The position numbers and the translations under genes are program-made. From positions 1-5,986 of the forward strand of contig CANKSK010000078.1 in NCBI GenBank assembly GCA_947485425.1: DNA of 5,986 bases, read 5' to 3'. The DNA comes from Bacteroidota bacterium. Its GTDB lineage: Bacteria > Bacteroidota > Bacteroidia > AKYH767-A > CANKSK01. Positions within the stretch are counted from its first letter, which is position 1, and each line of letters opens with the position of its first letter. The notes below the pieces were generated by a model. The model was not told the DNA's origin, searched no databases, and saw nothing but the letters and a program-made list of their open reading frames with translations. This document shows positions 1 through 5,986 of the stretch, piece by piece.

Positions 1-77
1 CTTAACTTCGAACTTTGCCCAAAAACAGAAGCCATGCAGCAAAAAAACAACAGTCCAAATAGTACTTTTAATCTCAT
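1..77 (-). CDS. Start of a divergent secreted or envelope protein (partial, signal peptide only)
   Basis: Reading leftward from an ATG at 77-75, 25 codons stay open to the window edge. The translation begins MRLKVLFGLLFFCC and continues MASVFGQSSKL. This is a classic export signal: a short positive N-region (Arg2, Lys4), a hydrophobic core at about residues 5-19, and a small-residue end SVFGQ. Bacteroidota signal peptides very often end in Gly-Gln like this, so cleavage near residue 20-21 is likely. An in-frame TAA at 89-87 blocks any longer N-terminus, so the start is ATG 77 or the internal ATG at 35; ATG 77 gives the complete signal peptide. The mature protein lies outside the window, so no function can be assigned. 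It is transcribed away from the CPBP gene across a 118-base divergent intergenic region. Confidence 0.72.
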   Translation of the reverse strand, partial: MRLKVLFGLLFFCCMASVFGQSSKL

Positions 78-158
78 TATAGCGGTTTAAAGGGGTAAAA
101 TGGCCTTTGTACGTAAAAATGATAAAATAGTTTGGAATATCATCATTTTCAGGAACAA

Positions 159-174
159 AGTGTAAATTTACACT
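159..174. promoter_or_regulatory. Perfect 16-bp palindrome, candidate operator
   Basis: AGTGTAAATTTACACT equals its own reverse complement over all 16 bases; the symmetry breaks at the next pair (158 A, 175 G). It lies in the divergent intergenic region, 21 bases before the TTG start of the CPBP gene and 81 bases from the start of the minus-strand secreted-protein gene. Perfect dyads of this size between divergent genes are typical binding sites for dimeric repressors or activators. I do not recognise it as the box of a specific regulator. As RNA it could form only a short 6-bp hairpin with an AATT loop and no U-tract, so it is not a terminator. Confidence 0.45.
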
Positions 175-175
175 G

Positions 176-191
176 AAAAAACATACTTAAA
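176..191 (+). repeat. Leader motif copy 1 (AAAAAACATACTTAAA)
   Basis: This 16-base string ends 4 bases before the TTG start of the CPBP gene. The identical string occurs at 1492-1507, just before ettA. Six of the 16 bases are an A-run, so the informative part is CATACTTAAA. It could be a shared A-rich translation enhancer, as expected where Shine-Dalgarno pairing is little used, or part of a shared control element, or chance in A-rich DNA. Confidence 0.35.
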
Positions 192-195
192 AACT

Positions 196-798
196 TTGAA
201 AACAAAAACCCAAATATTTTTGCTTGGCATCATCACACTTTTGGGTTTTACGCTTTTGGCCTTGCCCATCTTCCATTATCAAGACACCACATTGCAGCGT
301 ATTTTATCGGGAGGCAGAAGTGTATGGTTTCAACTTTTCATCGGCTTATCCATTGGGGCTCTTTCCGGAATGCTGGCTTGGGGGCTTATTTCCACACATT
401 TTATGTCTGCTCTGAGGTGGCATTATGCCTCCCTCATGTCAAGGCTAAAAATGGGATTTAAAGACATTCTTTTTCTCTCCCTCTGCGCAGGATTTGGAGA
501 AGAACTCTTTTTTAGAGCCGGATTACAAAGCTATATGGGTATTTGGCTCACTTCTTTTGTCTTTGTTGCACTTCACGGCTATCTGAATCCTTTAAAACCC
601 AGACTTATGCTCTATGGATTATTTATGGTAGTGGTCATTGCGGGCTTTGGCAAATTATATGCTAATTTTGGCATAATCACCTCTATGTCAGCTCATTTTG
701 CCATTGATGTCATTTTATTAACAGGCCTGGTATTTTTTCCTGCTTATGCCCGGCATCCTATAACCGACAATCAAAAAGACCTTGATTATGAAAGCTAG
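196..798 (+). CDS. CPBP-family intramembrane metalloprotease (Rce1/Abi-like)
   Basis: A 200-residue integral membrane protein with hydrophobic segments at about 6-26, 43-66, 88-100, 113-128, 137-157 and 160-182. It carries the hallmark motifs of the CPBP (CAAX protease and bacteriocin-processing) family: EExxxR as Glu102-Glu103...Arg107, FxxxH as Phe123...His127, and HxxxD as His167...Asp171. In the family these polar residues line the active site in the membrane and are thought to activate water for peptide cleavage. All are present, so the protein is probably active; its substrate is unknown. Some bacterial members give self-immunity to peptide bacteriocins, but no bacteriocin gene is seen here. 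The start is TTG at 196: the frame has an upstream stop at 163-165, no upstream in-frame ATG, and the first internal ATG would delete the first membrane helices. It sits at the short end of the family size range. The secreted-protein gene follows after 32 bases. Confidence 0.88.
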   Translation: MKTKTQIFLLGIITLLGFTLLALPIFHYQDTTLQRILSGGRSVWFQLFIGLSIGALSGMLAWGLISTHFMSALRWHYASLMSRLKMGFKDILFLSLCAGFGEELFFRAGLQSYMGIWLTSFVFVALHGYLNPLKPRLMLYGLFMVVVIAGFGKLYANFGIITSMSAHFAIDVILLTGLVFFPAYARHPITDNQKDLDYES

Positions 799-804
799 AA
801 AAAA

Positions 805-834
805 ATGAAAAAAATCCTCATATTTGCAGTATGA
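805..834 (+). other. Nine-codon mini-ORF overlapping the next gene's start
   Basis: ATG at 805 opens MKKILIFAV and ends at TGA 832-834. That stop overlaps the ATGATG start region (831-836) of the next gene by two bases with its first ATG. A ribosome ending here would stand directly on the start of the secreted-protein gene, an arrangement compatible with translational coupling or leader-peptide control. The ORF is very short and may be chance in A-rich sequence. It is in a different frame from the downstream gene and does not extend it. Confidence 0.2.
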
Positions 835-1472
835 TGTTAAAAAAGATGCTGCTCATTTTTACTGTTTTTATTGTTGGAAAAACCTACGGACAAACAGATA
901 GTATTGCTTATAGCAATAGCTTGGTTTTAAAAGAAGGCATTTATTTCAATTTTTCAGATTTCAAGCAAAATAAGGCCTTTCCGGCACAAAAAATCAATAG
1001 CGATTTGGACAAAAGCAGCATTGATTTTTTCAGCAATCTGGTTCAGAAAAAAACAATATTACTGAAAGATAGCGGAAAGGCTGAAAGAAGAATCAGCAAG
1101 GACCAATTGTGGGGATTTTGTCAAAATGGAAGTATTTACTACCAAATTCAAGGCGACTTCATAAAAATCCCCATTTTAGGTAGGCTTTCGCATTTTGTAC
1201 ATTACACGGTAACGGCTGGTAGTGGCAATTCCTATGCACCCTTTTATTACAACAATGCCAATTTTGAAACCACCAATATCGACGAATATATTATGGATGG
1301 AGCCTCGGGCGTATTATATGATTTTTCAGTAAAAAACATGGAAAAACTGTTAGAAGCGGACTCTGTTTTATCTGCTGAATTTTCACAACTAAAATCGAAG
1401 AAAAAGAAAGATTTAAAATTTTTATATGTCAGAAAATACAATGAAAAACATCCCTTGTATTTTTTCAAATAA
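831..1472 (+). CDS. Secreted protein of unknown function
   Basis: A 213-residue protein that I do not recognise as any named family. Residues 1-21 form a signal peptide: lysines at 4-5, hydrophobic core LLIFTVFIV, and end KTYGQ, with cleavage likely after Gly20 or Gln21. No lipobox cysteine and no later membrane segment are seen, so the mature protein (about 192 residues) is probably periplasmic or outer-membrane-associated. The wording LKEGIYFNFSDFKQNK (33-48), the central DQLWGFCQNGSIYYQ (91-105), and the lysine-rich tail leading to FLYVRKYNEKHP (197-208) resemble small uncharacterised exported proteins common in Bacteroidota. That resemblance is from memory and has not been searched. A single cysteine (Cys97) remains after processing. 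Starts at 831 or 834 (ATGATG) differ by one Met. It lies 32 bases after the CPBP gene and 49 before ettA. Confidence 0.75.
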   Translation: MMLKKMLLIFTVFIVGKTYGQTDSIAYSNSLVLKEGIYFNFSDFKQNKAFPAQKINSDLDKSSIDFFSNLVQKKTILLKDSGKAERRISKDQLWGFCQNGSIYYQIQGDFIKIPILGRLSHFVHYTVTAGSGNSYAPFYYNNANFETTNIDEYIMDGASGVLYDFSVKNMEKLLEADSVLSAEFSQLKSKKKKDLKFLYVRKYNEKHPLYFFK

Positions 1473-1491
1473 AACAAATATCATCACAGAA

Positions 1492-1507
1492 AAAAAACAT
1501 ACTTAAA
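1492..1507 (+). repeat. Leader motif copy 2 (AAAAAACATACTTAAA)
   Basis: Identical over 16 bases to the string at 176-191. It lies in the 49-base gap before ettA and ends 14 bases before its ATG. In both copies it is the last distinctive sequence before a start codon, although the distance differs (4 versus 14 bases). No Shine-Dalgarno sequence is visible in either leader. Confidence 0.35.
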
Positions 1508-1521
1508 CATCACAAAATCAT

Positions 1522-3198
1522 ATGTCAGACGAAAAAATAATTTTTTCCATGGTTGGGGTAAGCAAGACTTTCCCTCCGCAAAAGCAGGTATTAAAAAATA
1601 TTTATTTATCCTTTTATTATGGAGCCAAAATAGGCATCTTGGGATTGAATGGATCGGGAAAATCGACCTTACTCAAAATCATTGCAGGCCTTGAAAAATC
1701 CTTTCAGGGCGAAGTGGTATTTTCACCCGGATATAAGGTGGGCTATCTATCTCAGGAACCCGATTTGGATGAGACCAAAACGGTAAAAGAAATTGTTCAA
1801 GAAGGCGTTCAAGAAATTGTAGATATGTTGAAGGAATATGAAGACATCAACAATCGCTTTGGAGAAGAAATGAGTGATGATGCCATGGCCAAATTGATTG
1901 AAAGACAAGGCGTGGTGATGGATCAGTTGGAGGCCAATAATGCCTGGGAATTAGATACCCGCTTGGAAATAGCCATGGATGCGCTGCGTTGCCCTGAAGG
2001 TGATGCGCCTATAAAAAATCTTTCCGGAGGGGAAAGAAGAAGAGTTGCATTGTGCCGATTGCTTTTATCAGAACCCCATATCCTGCTGCTTGATGAGCCT
2101 ACCAACCACTTGGATGCCGAGTCTGTAGACTGGCTGGAACAGCATTTGCAAAGATATAAAGGCACGGTAATCGCCGTAACCCACGACAGATACTTCCTTG
2201 ACAATGTAGCCGGATGGATTTTAGAACTTGACCGTGGTGAGGGTATTCCATGGAAAGGAAATTATTCTTCTTGGTTAGATCAAAAATCACGCAGACTTGA
2301 GCAGGAAGAAAAAACAGAAAGCAAGAGACAAAAAACATTACAAAGGGAGCTCGAATGGGTTAAAATGGCACCGAAAGCAAGGCATGCCAAATCAAAGGCA
2401 CGTATTGCCAATTATGATAAAATGCTGAATGAAGAAAGCAAACAAAAAGAAGACAAACTGGAATTGTATATTCCACCAGGACCTCGTTTGGGAGGTCAGG
2501 TAATTGAAGCCGTTGGTGTATCCAAGGCCTATGGTGATAAATTGCTCTATGAAAACCTAAATTTTTCACTTCCACAGGGGGGTATCGTTGGGGTCATTGG
2601 CCCGAATGGTGCAGGAAAAACCACTTTATTCAGGCTGATTTTAGGCAAGGAAAAAGCGGATGCAGGCACTTTTATCACTGGAGAAACCGTAAAAGCGGCT
2701 TATGTAGATCAATCCCACGAGGCCTTGTTACCTGATAAATCTGTGTGGGAAGTAGTATCAGAAGGAAATGAAACCATGTATATCGGTGGCAAACCACTGA
2801 ATTCAAGGGCCTATCTATCTAAATTCAATTTCAATGGGGCCGATCAAAATAAAAAAGTAGGCGTTCTTTCCGGTGGAGAAAGAAACCGCGTGCATCTGGC
2901 AATGACCTTGAAAGAAGGCTCCAATGTATTGCTTTTGGATGAACCAACTAACGACATCGATATCAATACCCTTCGCGCCTTAGAGGAAGCACTGGAAAAC
3001 TTCGCCGGATGTGCGGTAATTATCTCCCACGACCGCTGGTTTTTAGATAGAGTTGCCACTCATATTTTAGCCTTTGAAGGAAATTCAAGTGTATACTTCT
3101 TTGATGGAAACTACTCTGAATATGAGGAAAACAAAAAGAAAAGATTGGGCGATTCAGGTCCTCATCGTATTAAATACAAGAGCTTACAGATGAAATAA
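1522..3198 (+). CDS. ettA: Energy-dependent translational throttle protein EttA (ABC-F ATPase)
   Basis: A soluble 558-residue twin-ATPase protein with no membrane segments, close to the 555 residues of E. coli EttA. Domain 1 has Walker A GLNGSGKST (41-49), a Q-loop glutamine (78), signature LSGGE (167-171), Walker B with Asp191-Glu192, and switch His221. Domain 2 has GPNGAGKTT (360-368), LSGGE (449-453), Asp473-Glu474 and His503. All catalytic residues are intact. The stretch at about 95-140 corresponds to the arm that contacts ribosomal protein L1. The charged linker at about 245-325, with ELEWVKMAPKARHAKSKAR (276-294), is the P-site tRNA-interaction motif diagnostic of EttA-type ABC-F proteins. 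EttA binds the ribosomal E site and gates the first elongation steps according to the ATP/ADP ratio. Antibiotic-resistance ABC-F proteins have longer, different linkers, so that reading is unlikely. hisS follows after 72 bases. Confidence 0.96.
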   Translation: MSDEKIIFSMVGVSKTFPPQKQVLKNIYLSFYYGAKIGILGLNGSGKSTLLKIIAGLEKSFQGEVVFSPGYKVGYLSQEPDLDETKTVKEIVQEGVQEIVDMLKEYEDINNRFGEEMSDDAMAKLIERQGVVMDQLEANNAWELDTRLEIAMDALRCPEGDAPIKNLSGGERRRVALCRLLLSEPHILLLDEPTNHLDAESVDWLEQHLQRYKGTVIAVTHDRYFLDNVAGWILELDRGEGIPWKGNYSSWLDQKSRRLEQEEKTESKRQKTLQRELEWVKMAPKARHAKSKARIANYDKMLNEESKQKEDKLELYIPPGPRLGGQVIEAVGVSKAYGDKLLYENLNFSLPQGGIVGVIGPNGAGKTTLFRLILGKEKADAGTFITGETVKAAYVDQSHEALLPDKSVWEVVSEGNETMYIGGKPLNSRAYLSKFNFNGADQNKKVGVLSGGERNRVHLAMTLKEGSNVLLLDEPTNDIDINTLRALEEALENFAGCAVIISHDRWFLDRVATHILAFEGNSSVYFFDGNYSEYEENKKKRLGDSGPHRIKYKSLQMK

Positions 3199-3270
3199 GT
3201 AGGAGAGCAAATGGGGATTAGAAGTAGAGGGATGAAAAAAAGTATGTGGATTTATGATGATAAATAATTA

Positions 3271-4650
3271 ATGGCAAAGCCTTCAATACCAAAGGGGACA
3301 AGAGATTTTTCCCCAGGAGAATTAAAAAAGAGAAATTACATTTTCAATACCATCAAGGAGGTATATGAAAGATTTGGCTATCAGCAAATCGAAACCCCAT
3401 CAATGGAATTGTTATCTACTTTGATGGGTAAGTATGGAGAGGAAGGCGATCGTCTTATTTTCAAAATTTTAAAAAGGGGAGAAAAACTAAATAGCGCTTT
3501 ATCCCTTTCAGGAGATCTTGAAAAAAATTCTGAAACCAAACTATCTGAAGAAGCGCTGAGATATGATCTTACCGTACCCTTTGCAAGATATGTGGTGATG
3601 CATCAAAATGAAATTACCTTTCCCTTTAAAAGATATCAGATACAACCTGTATGGCGCGCTGACAGACCTCAAAAAGGTCGTTACAGAGAATTTTACCAAT
3701 GCGATGCAGATGTAATTGGAAGCAATTCTTTGCTGAATGAAATTGAACTGATACAGATGATTGCGGAAGTTTTCGGCAATCTGAGAGTTCCTGTTTGCAT
3801 AAAACTGAACAACCGCAAATTGTTGGAAGGCATTGCCGAGGTGATTGGGGAAAGGGATAAAATGATTGATATTACCATAGCCATCGATAAGCTTGATAAA
3901 ATTGGCCTGGATCAAGTGAATGCAGAGTTATTAGAAAGAGGCTTATCAGCATCCGCTATTGCAGCACTTCAACCTTTTTTGCATTTAAAAGGAAACTTTG
4001 CAGAAAAAATGAATGTACTGAAAGCAAGCATGCAACAATCGGAAATTGGCAAGAAAGGAATAGAAGAAATAGAATTCATTTTTAATCAATTAGATTCCTT
4101 AGATTTTTCCAAAATGCATGCCTCTGCAGGCATTGAGCTGGAACTTGATCTTTCTTTGGCAAGAGGTTTAAATTATTATACCGGTGCTATCCTTGAGGTG
4201 AAAGCAAAAGAAGTTGAATTCGGGAGCATCTGTGGCGGAGGCCGTTATGATGACCTAACGGGCATTTTTGGTTTAAAAAATGTTTCCGGCGTAGGCATTT
4301 CTTTTGGAGTGGACAGAATTTATGATGTGATGGAACAATCAGGTAAATCATTTGAAACCGCCAAGGAAAAACCCAGAGTGATGATTGTCAATTTTGGAGG
4401 CGAAGAAATGACAATGTGTCAAAAATACACACATCAGCTTAGAAATGCAGGAATTCGTGCTGAATATTATCCTGATGCTTCAAAATTAAAAAAACAACTT
4501 GACTATGCGGATAAAAACGAAATCAAGTATGTGATTTTTGCCGGTAGTGAGGAGATTGCGAATGGTAGGGTAAAAGTCAAGACCATGAATAGCGATCAAG
4601 CAGAGCAGCATCTATCCATAGAAGAATTTATCCATCAAATCCATCCGTAA
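3271..4650 (+). CDS. hisS: Histidyl-tRNA synthetase
   Basis: A cytoplasmic class II aminoacyl-tRNA synthetase of 459 residues that joins histidine to tRNA-His using ATP. The N-terminus carries the typical PKGTRDFSP (7-15). Class II motif 2 lies at about 119-147 with RADRPQ (129-134). HisS signature 1 is [10 protein letters not shown] (296-305), whose Arg298 matches the catalytic arginine of the family; signature 2 is CGGGRYDDL (321-329). Motif 3 is [11 protein letters not shown] (340-350). Residues from about 368 form the anticodon-binding domain. It is longer than E. coli HisS (424 residues), partly through extra sequence around 65-95 before [13 protein letters not shown]. This extra sequence and the Asn in RGLNYY (Asp in many bacteria) fit my memory of Bacteroidota HisS. 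The ATG at 3271 puts the conserved N-terminal motif at its normal place. hutH begins 22 bases after the stop. Confidence 0.97.
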   Translation: MAKPSIPKGTRDFSPGELKKRNYIFNTIKEVYERFGYQQIETPSMELLSTLMGKYGEEGDRLIFKILKRGEKLNSALSLSGDLEKNSETKLSEEALRYDLTVPFARYVVMHQNEITFPFKRYQIQPVWRADRPQKGRYREFYQCDADVIGSNSLLNEIELIQMIAEVFGNLRVPVCIKLNNRKLLEGIAEVIGERDKMIDITIAIDKLDKIGLDQVNAELLERGLSASAIAALQPFLHLKGNFAEKMNVLKASMQQSEIGKKGIEEIEFIFNQLDSLDFSKMHASAGIELELDLSLARGLNYYTGAILEVKAKEVEFGSICGGGRYDDLTGIFGLKNVSGVGISFGVDRIYDVMEQSGKSFETAKEKPRVMIVNFGGEEMTMCQKYTHQLRNAGIRAEYYPDASKLKKQLDYADKNEIKYVIFAGSEEIANGRVKVKTMNSDQAEQHLSIEEFIHQIHP

Positions 4651-4672
4651 TTTATCTTCAATAACCTCTGAA

Positions 4673-5986
4673 ATGAAAATATTGCACCCTGATAAAATTA
4701 CACTTGAATCGATACAGGATATTTTGACATCCGCAAGTCCAATCGCATTATCAGAAATAGCAATCGAGCGTATTTTACGATGCAGGCAATATTTGGAAGA
4801 AAAAATTGAATTTGAAGACCAGGCTATATATGGCGTAAATACTGGATTTGGAGCCCTTTGTGATGAACGCATCTCCAATTCTGATTTGGAAAAATTACAA
4901 GAAAATTTATTGATGTCCCACGCTTGTGGCACTGGTGATGAGGCCCCAAAAGAGTTGGTGCGCATGATAATTCTATTAAAGATTCATGCGCTTGCCTTAG
5001 GGCATTCAGGCGTGCAGCTTCAAACCGTGCAGCGTTTGATTGATTTTTTGAATGAAGATATCATTCCTGTTGTATTCACGCAAGGCTCATTGGGTGCTTC
5101 GGGAGACCTTTCGCCCTTGGCTCATCTGTCTTTGCCCTTGATTGGAAAGGGAGAAGTTTTTTATAAAAATGAAAAGAGATTGGCATCGGAGGTTTTAGAA
5201 GAAACCGGATTACAGCCCATTCGATTGAAATCCAAAGAAGGACTTGCTTTGCTAAATGGCACGCAGTTTATGTCAGCTTACGGTGTGTATTGCATCCAAA
5301 AATCAAGAGAACTCATCAATACAGCCAATCACATTGCTTGCATGTCACTAGATGCTTTTGACTGCAAGTTTGATTCATTCAACCTGCATATTCAGCAGGT
5401 AAGGCCGCACCGCGGACAAGTGAAGGTGGCTGAAAGCATCCGAAGAATTATTTCTGATAGCGAAATCATACAACAGGAGAAAATCCATGTGCAGGACCCC
5501 TACTCTTTTCGCTGTATCCCTCAGGTTCATGGAGCCACCGATGATACCATAGAATATGTTGCGCAAACTTTTCTTACCGAAATCAATTCTGTTACCGATA
5601 ACCCAACCATTTTTCCAAAAGAAGACATGGTGCTTTCAGCAGGAAATTTCCATGGCCAACCCTTGGCTTTGGGACTAGATTTTCTTGCCATAGCCATGGC
5701 GGAACTTGGAAATATTTCTGAAAGAAGAACCTATCAGCTGATATCAGGGCAACGTGATTTGCCGGCCTTTCTCATATCGAATCCGGGATTGCATTCGGGA
5801 CTAATGATTCCACAATATACAGCGGCTTCTATTGTCAGCCAAAACAAACAACTAAGCACACCTTCCTCCATTGATTCCATTGTATCTTCTAATGGACAGG
5901 AAGACCATGTAAGCATGGGTGCAAATGCAGCGGTCAAGCTATTAAAAATCATTGAAAATATCGAAAGAATTCTGGCTATTGAACTC
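4673..5986 (+). CDS. hutH: Histidine ammonia-lyase (C-terminus beyond window)
   Basis: 438 codons are open to the window edge; family members have about 500-510 residues, so roughly the last 60-70 are missing. The enzyme removes ammonia from L-histidine to give trans-urocanate, the first step of the Hut pathway. The MIO cofactor tripeptide Ala142-Ser143-Gly144 lies in GSLGASGDLSPLAH, and numbering from ATG 4673 matches the Pseudomonas putida enzyme exactly here. Tyr53 (YGVNTGFG), His83 (SHACGTG) and Asn195 (LLNGTQ) also fall at the same positions. Tyr277 and Arg280 in DPYSFRCIPQVHG, Phe326 in AGNFHG and Glu410 in QEDHVSMG correspond to Tyr280, Arg283, Phe329 and Glu414. The Ser82-His83 pair and Glu410 favour histidine over tyrosine or phenylalanine as substrate. 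Other hut genes may follow outside the window. The 22-base gap suggests co-transcription with hisS. Confidence 0.95.
   Translation, partial: MKILHPDKITLESIQDILTSASPIALSEIAIERILRCRQYLEEKIEFEDQAIYGVNTGFGALCDERISNSDLEKLQENLLMSHACGTGDEAPKELVRMIILLKIHALALGHSGVQLQTVQRLIDFLNEDIIPVVFTQGSLGASGDLSPLAHLSLPLIGKGEVFYKNEKRLASEVLEETGLQPIRLKSKEGLALLNGTQFMSAYGVYCIQKSRELINTANHIACMSLDAFDCKFDSFNLHIQQVRPHRGQVKVAESIRRIISDSEIIQQEKIHVQDPYSFRCIPQVHGATDDTIEYVAQTFLTEINSVTDNPTIFPKEDMVLSAGNFHGQPLALGLDFLAIAMAELGNISERRTYQLISGQRDLPAFLISNPGLHSGLMIPQYTAASIVSQNKQLSTPSSIDSIVSSNGQEDHVSMGANAAVKLLKIIENIERILAIEL

Larger units (their letters stand above)
78..195. promoter_or_regulatory. Divergent intergenic region between the secreted-protein gene and the CPBP gene
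   Basis: This is the only place in the window where two genes are transcribed away from each other, so it must hold start signals for both directions. For the rightward gene there is an imperfect match to the Bacteroidota promoter pattern (TTTG, then TAnnTTTG): TTTG at 106-109 and TAGTTTG at 128-134, one base short of the usual second element. This would place transcription start near 140, with the palindrome at 159-174 inside the leader. I could not find a clean leftward promoter; the nearest resemblance on the minus strand is TACACTTTG, which has one base too many. Presence of promoters is inferred from gene arrangement; the specific boxes are weak. Confidence 0.4.

Noticed and set aside
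196..798. Bacteriocin immunity system
   Set aside because: CPBP proteins can confer self-immunity, but no small double-glycine leader peptide gene, transporter or modification enzyme is present in the window.
1473..1521. Possible terminator between the secreted-protein gene and ettA
   Set aside because: There are A-runs but no inverted repeat followed by a T-tract on the plus strand, so a rho-independent terminator is not supported.
1522..3198. Antibiotic-resistance ABC-F protein
   Set aside because: Length, the EttA-type linker ELEWVKMAPKARHAKSKAR and an arm region in domain 1 match housekeeping EttA rather than resistance subfamilies.
3211..3267. 18-codon ORF (MGIRSRGMKK...) in the gap between ettA and hisS
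   Set aside because: It has no recognisable feature, no histidine codons that would suggest attenuation of hisS, and such short frames are expected by chance.
3199..3270. Possible T-box or histidine-responsive leader before hisS
   Set aside because: Only 72 bases separate the genes; no T-box consensus, stable hairpin or histidine-rich leader peptide is visible.
3541..3915. 124-codon minus-strand open frame inside hisS
   Set aside because: It lies fully antisense to the conserved motif 2 region of HisS, and its sequence is explained by the conserved codons on the other strand.
4612..4965. 117-codon minus-strand open frame spanning the hisS-hutH junction
   Set aside because: It is antisense to two well-supported genes, has no recognisable motif, and its composition looks like a reverse shadow of their codons.
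4673..5986. Tyrosine or phenylalanine ammonia-lyase, as used in flexirubin-type pigment clusters of Bacteroidota
   Set aside because: The Ser82-His83 pair and Glu410 in QEDHVSMG match histidine ammonia-lyase; tyrosine lyases have a His-Leu type pair at that site, and no pigment genes are nearby.

Overview
The window most likely comes from a member of the Bacteroidota. The DNA is A+T-rich and start codons sit behind A-rich leaders with no clear Shine-Dalgarno sequence. Two secretion signals end in the Gly-Gln pattern common in that phylum. HisS and EttA also carry wording typical of the phylum, for example [10 protein letters not shown] in HisS. I cannot name a genus from the sequence alone.

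Layout, left to right: (1) 1-77, minus strand: the first 25 codons of a divergently transcribed secreted protein, visible only as its signal peptide. (2) 78-195: a divergent intergenic region with a perfect 16-bp palindrome (159-174). (3) 196-798: a small integral-membrane CPBP-family (Rce1/Abi-like) putative protease with a TTG start. (4) 831-1472: a secreted protein of unknown function, preceded by a 9-codon ORF whose stop overlaps its start. (5) 1522-3198: ettA, an ABC-F ribosome-associated ATPase. (6) 3271-4650: hisS, histidyl-tRNA synthetase. (7) 4673-5986: hutH, histidine ammonia-lyase, complete at the N-terminus and cut by the window edge about 60-70 residues before its expected C-terminus.

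The five plus-strand genes are co-oriented with gaps of 32, 49, 72 and 22 bases, and no convincing rho-independent terminator lies between them. One or more shared transcripts are plausible. The clearest functional pairing is hisS-hutH: one enzyme charges histidine onto tRNA, the other deaminates free histidine to urocanate. EttA also acts on the translation machinery.

Most of the window is core housekeeping sequence. I did not find a convincing new multi-gene system, mobile element, CRISPR array, tRNA or rRNA. The points worth a second look are the palindrome in the divergent promoter region, a 16-nt motif shared by two gene leaders, the hisS-hutH junction, the mini-ORF at 805-834 and the uncharacterised secreted protein.
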